From: Saprospiraceae bacterium
GTDB lineage: Bacteria > Bacteroidota > Bacteroidia > Chitinophagales > Saprospiraceae
DNA length: 60,016 nucleotides
Reading direction: 5' to 3'
Assembly: GCA_028285545.1 (NCBI GenBank)
Contig: JANQPA010000045.1
Coordinates: 1 to 60,016 of the forward strand
The notes beneath the pieces were generated by a model that had not been told where the DNA came from, ran no database searches, and saw only the letters and a list, made by a program, of their open reading frames with translations. A program made the translations under genes and the position numbers. Of the stretch, positions 1 through 6,924 are shown one piece after another. Positions within the stretch are counted from its first letter, which is position 1. The number at the start of each line of letters is the position of its first letter.

Positions 1-42
1 CTAAAAAGTTGCAGGTAATTTTGGATGGTAAAATACCTTGAT

Positions 43-136
43 CAATAGCAATAGCAATAGCAATAGCAATAGCAATAGCAATAGCAATAGCAATAGCAAT
101 AGCAATAGCAATAGCAATAGCAATAGCAATAGCAAT
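43..136. repeat. (CAATAG)n hexanucleotide tandem repeat
   Basis: About 15.7 uninterrupted copies of the hexamer CAATAG, with no visible interruption. It lies downstream of the esterase gene. A diverged array of the reverse-complement word lies at 262-304, so the two form facing inverted arms around a spacer of about 125 bases. A perfect array of this length is expected to be prone to slippage, so its copy number may vary between strains. Confidence 0.95.
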
Positions 137-261
137 GTAAAAAATTCTAAACTATTGGGAAGGAAAAATTAGCGCTATTCAGATCATTTTTTAACACTGA
201 CTAAAACTAACTACACTGCTTGACAATACAGATGTTAATAGCAATATATATTTCATGTAAG

Positions 262-304
262 CATTGTCATTGTCATTGATATTGCCATTGATATTATTAT
301 TGAT
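262..304. repeat. Degenerate CATTG-word array, inverted partner of the CAATAG array
   Basis: Repeated ATTG words (CATTGT, CATTGAT, ATTGCC, ATTATTATTG) read on the opposite strand as CAATRN words, so this stretch can pair with the perfect array at 43-136. It overlaps the last codons and stop of the minus-strand esterase gene. The arm is diverged while its partner is perfect, as if one arm had been re-expanded recently (inference). Confidence 0.7.
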
Positions 305-1454
305 TCCCAGTCAATGCCTTCAAGGAAGTTTGAGCCTGCAGATTTTTGGGGTTTATTTCAAGGGCCTTTTTAAAGGCAGAGATAGCCTCCTCATTTTGAT
401 TATTCATGATCCTACTATTTCCATATTTAACCCAAATTTTGGGGTCATCAGGGAATAATTCGGTACATTTTTTAAACACTTCTACAGCATCTTCAGCCTT
501 CCCTCTTTTTAGGATTAAATCGCCCAGGTTGGAGAGTGTTCCTTTATTCCACTTAAAAGTATAGGCATAAATTGATTTAAGTTGGTCCTCATAATCTTCA
601 ATAGCATCCAAGCCTCCCAGGGCAATGTGTTCTCGACTGTTTCGGATATCCCATTTCTGGAAAATAAACTCCAGGCCATCATAGGTAGATCGATGAGGTA
701 CTGAAACATGAGTTTCTTTTTCCATCAATTTAAATTTCCAAAACAGTTGAGGTGGCCCCTTTTCTTCCAAAAGGGCAGCCAGTTTCCAGGCACCTCCCAG
801 CATGTCATCCCCTTCATTACCCATTGTCATATACAGATGTCCTTTAAGAACTCTTTGAGTATCAAAAAAAGCTTGGCTCTGCTCCAGGACCAATTTTTGT
901 TCATCCCACCAAAGACTAGGACTAATGGCCAGGTAGGAATTAAAAATGCCAGGATGATTAATCAAGGCATGAATGGCAAAAAGGCCACCAAAGGAATGCC
1001 CAACCAACATTTTATAATTACTTATTCTAAAGTTTTCTTCCATGAATGGCATCAACTCTTTTTGCATAAATGCCAACATACTATCCGCTCCACCTGCAGT
1101 AGGGAAAAATTTTTCATTAGCTGTTGTTTCAGGAGTAAGATCCCGAGTTCGGTCATCCGTATTGGGAATTCCCACCACGATCATTTCAGGTATTCTTCTA
1201 TTTTTAGCTAAAAACTTCACGCAGGCAGTTGTGTGATGAAAATTGCCCCAGCCATCTAATAAATACATCACTGGATAATCTTCTTTACTTTTCTCATAGG
1301 ACTTGGGAAGGTATATTAGAAGAGGTCGCTCCTGGCCAAGAATTTTTGATTGGAGTGCATATTCCTGACCAATAATAATGGGTTTACTTTCTGGTTGAGC
1401 AAAGAGCATTCCCGCAAAACATACAAAACACATGGAAATCAAAAAAGTCTTCAT
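297..1454 (-). CDS. Secreted esterase of the enterochelin-esterase/esterase D fold with C-terminal TPRs
   Basis: 385 residues. Residues 1-20 are a typical signal peptide ending FAQ. Residues about 25-285 form an alpha/beta hydrolase of the putative esterase family (PF00756: Fes/IroE, esterase D). The nucleophile elbow is GHSFGG at 152-157 with Ser154, and a candidate catalytic His lies in the ETHVSVPHRS stretch. Residues about 305-380 contain two TPR-like helix pairs (LGDLILKRGKAEDAVEVFKK, then WVKYGNSRIMNNQNEEAISA). Such esterases act on siderophore, acyl or carbohydrate esters; the substrate here cannot be read. The gene is followed upstream by dctM with only 11 bases between them, so it may be last in a dctQ-dctM-esterase operon. 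Confidence 0.85.
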   Translation of the reverse strand: MKTFLISMCFVCFAGMLFAQPESKPIIIGQEYALQSKILGQERPLLIYLPKSYEKSKEDYPVMYLLDGWGNFHHTTACVKFLAKNRRIPEMIVVGIPNTDDRTRDLTPETTANEKFFPTAGGADSMLAFMQKELMPFMEENFRISNYKMLVGHSFGGLFAIHALINHPGIFNSYLAISPSLWWDEQKLVLEQSQAFFDTQRVLKGHLYMTMGNEGDDMLGGAWKLAALLEEKGPPQLFWKFKLMEKETHVSVPHRSTYDGLEFIFQKWDIRNSREHIALGGLDAIEDYEDQLKSIYAYTFKWNKGTLSNLGDLILKRGKAEDAVEVFKKCTELFPDDPKIWVKYGNSRIMNNQNEEAISAFKKALEINPKNLQAQTSLKALTGNQ

Positions 1455-1465
1455 GAGTCAAGATT

Positions 1466-2800
1466 TTAATTTTCAGGAATAAAGAAATAAACAAAATCAG
1501 GAAAATTCATCACTATTATCAATAGAATGAGCTGGATACTAATAAAAGGGATAATCCCTCGATACAAATGCTTGGTTTTTACTTCTGGTGGGGCAACTCC
1601 TTTCAAATAAAATAAGGAAAAACCAAAAGGCGGGGACAAGAATGAAATTTGAAGGTTCAATCCTAAAAGTACTCCAATCCAGATCAGGTCTACTCCAAAG
1701 GCTACAAATATCGGTGCCACTACCGGAACAATAATAAAAATGATTTCTATAAAGTCAATGAAGAAACCAGCAAAGAACACTACGATCATTACCAATATCA
1801 AAAAGCTGGTAGCTGTCAGATTAGCATTTTGAATTAGATTAACCAAATACTCATCACCATTCATTTCTCTAAAGACAAAAGAGAAGGTGGTAGCCCCCAG
1901 CAGGATAATAAAAACCATACTTGTCAAGTGAGTGGTTTCTTGCATAACCGCTTTGAGTACTTTATAACTAAATTTACCCTGTAGGATGGTCATTAAAGTT
2001 GCACCTAATGCTCCCACCGCAGCAGCTTCTGTGGGAGAAGCAATACCAGCAAAAATGGAGCCCAATACCGCTACAATTAGCATCATGGGCAGCAAAAAGG
2101 CCTTACCGACCTTCAATAAAAAAGCCCAAAGTTCCTTTCTGGAGTTTAAATTGCCCCTGAATGCCCGTATTTCCTCTTTAGGCATTGTAGGTGCCTTTTC
2201 TGGTCTTAGAATAGCAAAAAAGATGATGTACAGAATATAAAGGATGACCAAAATGATACTGGGCATTAATGCAGCAGCAAATAATTTACCTACGGACACA
2301 TTCAAAACACTGCCCAACAAAACCAAAACTACCGAAGGCGGAATAATCTGTCCTAAGGTTCCAGAAGCAGCTATCGTTCCTGTGGCTAACTCAGGGGAAT
2401 ATCCTCTTTTCAACATGGTAGGCAAACTAATCAAACCCATGGTGATTACTGTTGCCCCGACAATACCTGTTGAAGCAGCCAATAAAGCCCCTACAATGAT
2501 AACTGAAATAGCCATTCCCCCCTTAAGAGATCCAAACAAAATGGCCATGGTTTCCAATAAGGTTTCTGCAATCCCAGATTTTTCCAGCATAATCCCCATA
2601 AAAATAAAAAGGGGAACGGCCAGCAAAACATAATTGCTCATGACCCCCATAATTCTTGGAGGAAGAGCAGAGAAACTGGAAGGATCTAAGAAACAAAGTG
2701 CATAAATAATCGATATGCCTCCCAAAGTAAAGGCCACAGGGTAACCATACAAAATCAATAAAAAGATACTTAGGAATAAAATAATCGCAATTATTTCCAT
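1466..2800 (-). CDS. dctM: TRAP transporter large permease subunit (DctM family)
   Basis: 444 residues, almost entirely hydrophobic, with about 12 membrane segments, the length usual for DctM. Recognisable stretches include PLFIFMGIMLEKSG near residue 60 and the Gly/Pro-rich re-entrant segments TGIVGATVITMG and SGTLGQIIPPS. It is the ion-coupled transport subunit of a tripartite ATP-independent periplasmic transporter, typically for dicarboxylates, sialic acid or other organic acids. It starts 19 bases after dctQ and is surely co-transcribed with it. No periplasmic binding protein (DctP or TAXI type) is encoded in the window, so the substrate is open. Confidence 0.93.
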   Translation of the reverse strand: MEIIAIILFLSIFLLILYGYPVAFTLGGISIIYALCFLDPSSFSALPPRIMGVMSNYVLLAVPLFIFMGIMLEKSGIAETLLETMAILFGSLKGGMAISVIIVGALLAASTGIVGATVITMGLISLPTMLKRGYSPELATGTIAASGTLGQIIPPSVVLVLLGSVLNVSVGKLFAAALMPSIILVILYILYIIFFAILRPEKAPTMPKEEIRAFRGNLNSRKELWAFLLKVGKAFLLPMMLIVAVLGSIFAGIASPTEAAAVGALGATLMTILQGKFSYKVLKAVMQETTHLTSMVFIILLGATTFSFVFREMNGDEYLVNLIQNANLTATSFLILVMIVVFFAGFFIDFIEIIFIIVPVVAPIFVAFGVDLIWIGVLLGLNLQISFLSPPFGFSLFYLKGVAPPEVKTKHLYRGIIPFISIQLILLIIVMNFPDFVYFFIPEN

Positions 2801-2819
2801 GATTGGGTTTTGTGGATGC

Positions 2820-3338
2820 TTATTGATCAGAAGAAGAATGGTAATCCAAATAAGATTTAATTACATTCGCCAAAGCCTGAAGGAATAATAATATCCCACC
2901 TAAGGTAATGGCAAATTTAATAATGTAGCGAGCCGGTAATCCTCCGGGATCAGGAGAGGTTTCCCTAATCTGGAAAGAAACATTGGCATAATTAAAGGAG
3001 GCTATGATAATTACAATGGTCCAGGGGATCAGAAATAACAATCCTCCAATTAGATTGACCAAGGCTTTATCCTTTTCTTTGAAATTGGAATAAAAAAGAT
3101 CTACTCTTACATGACGATCATGTTTGAAGGCATAGCCAGCACCAAGCAAAAAAATTAAGGCAAACATATGCCATTCTAGTTCCATGATCCAGGCAGCTGT
3201 ATCGTTAAACAGGTATCGCACAATAACATCAAAACAAACCAGGATGACCAATAGGAAAGTCAGCCAGGAGATCTTCTTCCCAATCCATTCATTTATTTGA
3301 GAAATCCGGTTGGCTAAAGTATACCCTGCTTTTTTCAT
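2820..3338 (-). CDS. dctQ: TRAP transporter small permease subunit (DctQ family)
   Basis: 172 residues with four hydrophobic helices, the DctQ pattern. The WIMELEWHMFALIFLLGAGY and FKHDRHVRVDLFY stretches are typical of the family. DctQ is the small membrane subunit that partners DctM. The reading frame can be extended by two codons to a TTG at 3344, but ATG at 3338 is the likelier start. The gene heads the dctQ-dctM pair. Confidence 0.9.
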   Translation of the reverse strand: MKKAGYTLANRISQINEWIGKKISWLTFLLVILVCFDVIVRYLFNDTAAWIMELEWHMFALIFLLGAGYAFKHDRHVRVDLFYSNFKEKDKALVNLIGGLLFLIPWTIVIIIASFNYANVSFQIRETSPDPGGLPARYIIKFAITLGGILLFLQALANVIKSYLDYHSSSDQ

Positions 3339-3401
3339 AATCAAAAATTTGCAGAATATAGTCGTAGTCTTGTAGATATGGAAATAATTCAGTGAAAAAT
3401 T

Positions 3402-3433
3402 GAGATTGAAGGCATGGCCATGCCTTCAATCTC
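3402..3433 (-). terminator. Perfect 16-bp palindrome downstream of the glucosaminidase gene
   Basis: Perfect inverted repeat with 16-base arms and no loop (GAGATTGAAGGCATGG and its complement), starting 5 bases after the glucosaminidase stop codon on the minus strand and followed there by AATTTTT. It fits an intrinsic terminator that also separates this gene from dctQ. The fully palindromic, loopless form also resembles the other intergenic palindromes in this window. Confidence 0.65.
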
Positions 3434-3438
3434 GTTAT

Positions 3439-4272
3439 TTATTTATCTAATTTATAAAGCTTCATCTCTTCGATAATTTTAATTAGTTTCTCTGCATACC
3501 TTTTGTCAGTAGCATAACCCGCTTTTTTTAGGCCATGGGCCCAGCCTTTATAATCTGTGACAGGCAAATCTAATAAGTGTTTGTAACGGTTACCATTCAA
3601 TAATTTTGAATGCTCCCGATAACTTTCCCAGACAGAATCAAAAACTCGAAACATATCGTATTTACTATCATCTGTATAATTACGACAAGTACAGCCCCTG
3701 CATTTGGAACGGCATTTAATGCCAAAATGATTATTGGATTCACGAGAAAGGCGGCTGCCTCCTGCATCAGATTCAAGAAGTCCTTGTGCCATGGTAATAC
3801 TTGCTGGGATGCCATATATTTCTCTCTCCGTTCTGGCAATTTTTGAAAAACGATCTACATATCGCTTACAATTATTTATTTTTTCTTTAACTATAGAGGA
3901 GCTTATCCCCTTTCGACGGCCATAATCTGGATTCAAAATAAAGGTGATGTTATAAAAGTCATTTGCTTTTCGAGAATCTACACTTTTTTCCACCTTTACA
4001 TGGTCATTTGAATTATGGGAGGTGACCGTGTTTTCCTTCAAATGATTATTATCAAATTTAGGCGAATTGGAAGGAATTATTTGAGCTGCTGAGGCGGCTA
4101 TATTCTTATCCACCATATTAAATTTAATGGAAATATCTCTAGTGAGATATAGATGGAGAATCAAAAAAATAAGTAAGCCCTTGAACCAGTATTTTTTAAT
4201 AAATTGTTGAAAGTAATCACTCAAATTCGGTTGTGGGCGATGATATGAAGAGTAATGGTATTGGTATTCCAT
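3439..4272 (-). CDS. Membrane-anchored glucosaminidase (mannosyl-glycoprotein endo-beta-N-acetylglucosaminidase domain)
   Basis: 277 residues. A cytoplasmic N-terminus of about 26 residues is followed by one membrane helix (about 28-43), a low-complexity linker, and a glucosaminidase domain (PF01832, GH73-like, FlgJ-C/AcmA fold) at about 135-275. The family motif MAQGLLESDAGGSRL (161-175) includes the likely catalytic Glu167, followed by NNHFGIKC and the WESYREHS and GWAHGLKKAGYATD motifs. It should cleave the GlcNAc-MurNAc bond in the periplasm. Four clustered cysteines (CRSKCRGCTC, 187-196) are an insertion seen in Bacteroidota homologues. The gene looks monocistronic. Confidence 0.9.
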   Translation of the reverse strand: MEYQYHYSSYHRPQPNLSDYFQQFIKKYWFKGLLIFLILHLYLTRDISIKFNMVDKNIAASAAQIIPSNSPKFDNNHLKENTVTSHNSNDHVKVEKSVDSRKANDFYNITFILNPDYGRRKGISSSIVKEKINNCKRYVDRFSKIARTEREIYGIPASITMAQGLLESDAGGSRLSRESNNHFGIKCRSKCRGCTCRNYTDDSKYDMFRVFDSVWESYREHSKLLNGNRYKHLLDLPVTDYKGWAHGLKKAGYATDKRYAEKLIKIIEEMKLYKLDK

Positions 4273-4408
4273 ATACTTTATGTTTTAAGTTACCGCAATA
4301 AACTCAAATTTAAAACATTTTGTTTAATAAATCAAACATCTTAAGATCATCTATCTTTTTTTCTTCATTTTTCTGTATACTTTTTTCTGGTTAGTGTAAA
4401 AAATACAC

Positions 4409-4416
4409 TACTTTTA
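4409..4416 (+). promoter_or_regulatory. Possible Bacteroidota -7 element (TACTTTTA) before the sugar kinase
   Basis: TACTTTTA resembles the Bacteroidota housekeeping -7 consensus TAnnTTTG. A TTCTGG lies 18 bases upstream in place of the -33 TTTG. It sits about 20 bases before the ATG of the kinase. This is weak evidence because both elements deviate from consensus. Confidence 0.3.
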
Positions 4417-4434
4417 TCGACTAAATTTAAAAAA

Positions 4435-5283
4435 ATGATAATAGTAGCAGATAGCGGGTCTACCAAAGCAGATTGGGCCGTAGTTAATGGGGAAGAATCT
4501 CACCAACTTTTTGTCACTATGGGATTTAACCCTGTGTATCATAAAGAAGAACTCATTTATGATGAAGCTTTTAAAGCTTTTGATAATGCCATTGAAACTA
4601 ATGAGGTAGAAGCACTTTATTATTATGGCACAGGATGTTGGGATTTGGAAAAAAAATCTGTGGTAGCTAAGGCCATGCACAAGATTTTTCCAAATGCAAG
4701 TATTAAAGTAGATCATGATTTATTGGGAGCAGCACGTGCAGCCTGTGGAAATGAACCGGGCATAGCTTGCATCCTAGGTACCGGATCAAATTCATGTTCA
4801 TTTGATGGCTATGATATTCAAGACAACGTTACTAACCTTGGGTATTTCATTGGAGATGAAGGTAGTGGTTCCTGTTTAGGGAAGGAATTGGTTAAAGCCT
4901 ATTTCTACCGAGAATTGCCCAAAGAGCTTTTATATGAATTTGAACAAAAACATCCTGGCGGGAAAGCAGAAATATTAGAGAATGTTTATCGCAAATCTAC
5001 TCCTAATGTTTACCTGGCTACCTTTACGAGATTTCTGGGAGAACATAAGGACCACCCATTCATTCAAAAGCTGATTTATAGAAGTTTTGAAGAATTTATT
5101 GATAGACATGTTCGGAAGTACAAAAGTCATCTATCTTTGCCGGTCAGTTTCATTGGCTCGGTTGCTTTCCATTTCAGAGAATTTTTGGAAACTATTTTGC
5201 AGGAACGTTCCATGATTGTTGGTAAGTTTGTTAGAAAACCTATAGATTCGCTGGTGGATTTTCACAAGGGCCAAAATCATTAA
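4435..5283 (+). CDS. BadF/BadG-type ATPase, N-acetylglucosamine kinase-like
   Basis: 282 residues. The N-terminal phosphate-1 loop IVADSGSTKADWAVV (residues 3-17) and the second ATP-binding segment GIACILGTGSNSC (about 110-122) followed by GYFIGDEGSGS define the BadF/BadG/BcrA/BcrD ATPase family (PF01869), which in Bacteroidota of this length corresponds to N-acetylglucosamine kinase-like proteins. It would phosphorylate an amino sugar in the cytoplasm. That would fit the neighbouring cell-wall glucosaminidase, a link I only infer. The divergent gene starts 162 bases away. Confidence 0.88.
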   Translation: MIIVADSGSTKADWAVVNGEESHQLFVTMGFNPVYHKEELIYDEAFKAFDNAIETNEVEALYYYGTGCWDLEKKSVVAKAMHKIFPNASIKVDHDLLGAARAACGNEPGIACILGTGSNSCSFDGYDIQDNVTNLGYFIGDEGSGSCLGKELVKAYFYRELPKELLYEFEQKHPGGKAEILENVYRKSTPNVYLATFTRFLGEHKDHPFIQKLIYRSFEEFIDRHVRKYKSHLSLPVSFIGSVAFHFREFLETILQERSMIVGKFVRKPIDSLVDFHKGQNH

Positions 5284-5286
5284 ATA

Positions 5287-5431
5287 ATACAAGTTGCGAT
5301 GCAACTTGAGTAGATGGTAAAAAGTAGAAGGACAAAATCAAATAAAATAGCATGTTGCTTATTGTTTAGATAAATATCTTTTTACTTTCTACCATATACT
5401 TTCTACTAGCAAGTTGCGATGCAACTTGTAT
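5287..5431. repeat. Intergenic inverted-arm element with identical end palindromes (GTAGAAA word family)
   Basis: Both ends carry the same 19-base palindrome CAAGTTGCGATGCAACTTG (5290-5308 and 5410-5428), each an 8-bp stem with a GAT loop. Inside them are facing arms: GTAAAAAGTAGAAGG on the left and TTTTTACTTTCTACC plus ACTTTCTAC on the right. The core has AGGACAAA and AATAAAATAGC, both of which recur in the element at 25325-25472. It has no coding capacity. Its right palindrome contains an in-frame ATG for the next gene that should not be used. Confidence 0.8.
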
Positions 5432-5451
5432 TAAATAACCATCCTTTAATT

Positions 5452-6435
5452 ATGGATAAACCTATTAAGCGCATTGCTGTTTACACCTCAGGTGGAGATG
5501 CTCCGGGAATGAACGCAGCATTGAGGGCAGTAGTCCGTACAGCTTATTATCACGATCTTCATGTTTATGGTGTTTTCAGAGGTTATGAAGGTATGATAGA
5601 TGGCAAATTGGAACGTCTGGAACGAAGAGATGTAGGAAATATCATTCATAGAGGTGGCACCATTCTAAAAACTGCTCGTAGCAAGAGATTTAGGACGGCT
5701 GAGGGAAGAAAGCTTGCTTATGAATCATTACTCGCATTTGATATCGATGCATGTATTGCCATTGGAGGAAACGGAACCTTCATGGGAGCAAAATTACTTT
5801 CTGAAGAATATCAAATTCCTATAATTGGAATTCCAGGCACTATTGATAATGATCTGTATGGAACAGATTATACTATTGGTTTTGATACTGCCATCAATAC
5901 GGCTGTTGAAGCAGTAGATCGCATACGTGATACGGCAGATTCTCATAATCGCTTATTTTTTGTAGAAGTTATGGGTAGGCATTCAGGTTTCATTGCTTTA
6001 AATACAGGGATAGGCAGTGGTGCAGGAAGTGTAATGGTACCCGAGGTGGATACTTCAATAGATCAATTGGTTGAAAAATTAAAAAAAGGGTATAAACGTA
6101 AAAAGTTATTTAGTGTAGTAATTGTTGCTGAAGGTAACAAACATGGTGGGGCCACAGAAATCGCTCAGCAGGTAAAAGAGAAATTTGATTTTTATGATAC
6201 CAAAGTAACCATCATTGGACACCTGCAAAGGGGAGGTGCTCCTTCCTGCTTCGATAGAGTTTTGGCCAGCCGCCTGGGCTTCGCGGCTGTTGAAGGACTG
6301 CTCAAAGGGGAAAGAAATGTTATGACCGGAATTCAAAACAACGAAATTTCATATACCCCTTTGTCCGACGCCATTACTAAAGAAAAGAATTTACAGGAAG
6401 ATCTGGTAAGAATGGCTGAGATCTTAGCAATGTAA
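5452..6435 (+). CDS. pfkA: 6-phosphofructokinase (ATP-dependent type A)
   Basis: 327 residues. It phosphorylates fructose 6-phosphate to fructose 1,6-bisphosphate in glycolysis. Motifs follow E. coli PfkA in order: TSGGDAPGMNAALRAV near the start, IGGNGTFMGA, the catalytic PGTIDNDLYGTDYTIGFDTA, VEVMGRHSGF, and GHLQRGGAPSCFDRVLASRLG. Glycine rather than aspartate at the position of E. coli Gly104 predicts ATP rather than pyrophosphate use. The neighbouring Asp103, involved in Mg-ATP binding, is Asn here. I chose ATG at 5452 because the upstream ATG at 5419 lies inside a repeat palindrome and would add 11 residues foreign to the family. Confidence 0.95.
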   Translation: MDKPIKRIAVYTSGGDAPGMNAALRAVVRTAYYHDLHVYGVFRGYEGMIDGKLERLERRDVGNIIHRGGTILKTARSKRFRTAEGRKLAYESLLAFDIDACIAIGGNGTFMGAKLLSEEYQIPIIGIPGTIDNDLYGTDYTIGFDTAINTAVEAVDRIRDTADSHNRLFFVEVMGRHSGFIALNTGIGSGAGSVMVPEVDTSIDQLVEKLKKGYKRKKLFSVVIVAEGNKHGGATEIAQQVKEKFDFYDTKVTIIGHLQRGGAPSCFDRVLASRLGFAAVEGLLKGERNVMTGIQNNEISYTPLSDAITKEKNLQEDLVRMAEILAM

Positions 6436-6478
6436 TTGCTTATAATTCTCTCCTATTTTCATATATACCAATGAAAAT

Positions 6479-6901
6479 ATGAAGACAAAGACTATAATAA
6501 TTGCCATAATGCTTGTCGGGGCTACAGCAGTAGGACTGAATCTAATGCTGATAAAAAAGACCGATAGGAAGCCTGTTTTTCCAGGCCAGTCTAATTGGAA
6601 GCTAGCTTATAAAGCCTTTGAAGGAGGCTGTCTGAACAGTCCCGGTGACCTTCCACTTTCCAATCAGCTAGAAAAGTTACAAGAGGTCGAAAATTCGAAC
6701 AATTTTTTCGTAGAATATGGAAATGCCACTGGACAAACCAAAATTGCTGCCAGGCATGCTGCTGTAGCAAAGGCTAAATCTAAATTTAAGATGGCCAAAT
6801 TGAAATCAGAGGCTCCTTCTTTTATTCAAACCTCCTTTTCTTGTTATAAGGAAAAAGCAAATGGCTTTGAATATTTTGTTGTTCTGAGTGCTCCAAAATG
6901 A
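6479..6901 (+). CDS. Small membrane-anchored or secreted protein, unknown function
   Basis: 140 residues with a hydrophobic N-terminal segment (about 5-25) that is either an uncleaved anchor or a signal peptide, then a charged soluble domain with two cysteines (in GGCLNSPG and SFSCYKE). A central Ala/Lys-rich helix (AARHAAVAKAKSKFKMAKLK) stands out. I do not recognise the family. It begins 43 bases after pfkA in the same direction and may be co-transcribed with it. It converges on the sulfatase gene with 23 bases between the two stops. Confidence 0.7.
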   Translation: MKTKTIIIAIMLVGATAVGLNLMLIKKTDRKPVFPGQSNWKLAYKAFEGGCLNSPGDLPLSNQLEKLQEVENSNNFFVEYGNATGQTKIAARHAAVAKAKSKFKMAKLKSEAPSFIQTSFSCYKEKANGFEYFVVLSAPK

Positions 6902-6924
6902 TCCTTTTGTACTTATAGATTTCT

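Noticed and set aside
43-136. CRISPR array
   Set aside because: The repeat is a continuous hexamer without spacers, and no cas gene is present.
708-1211. 167-codon plus-strand frame opposite the esterase
   Set aside because: The minus-strand frame has a signal peptide, GHSFGG and TPRs; this frame is its antisense shadow.
5287-5431. Insertion sequence
   Set aside because: It has terminal palindromes but only about 145 bases, no transposase and no visible target duplication; kept as a non-coding repeat.
5419-5451. Upstream ATG extending phosphofructokinase by 11 residues
   Set aside because: It lies inside the palindrome of a repeat element, and the extension does not resemble the family's N-terminus.
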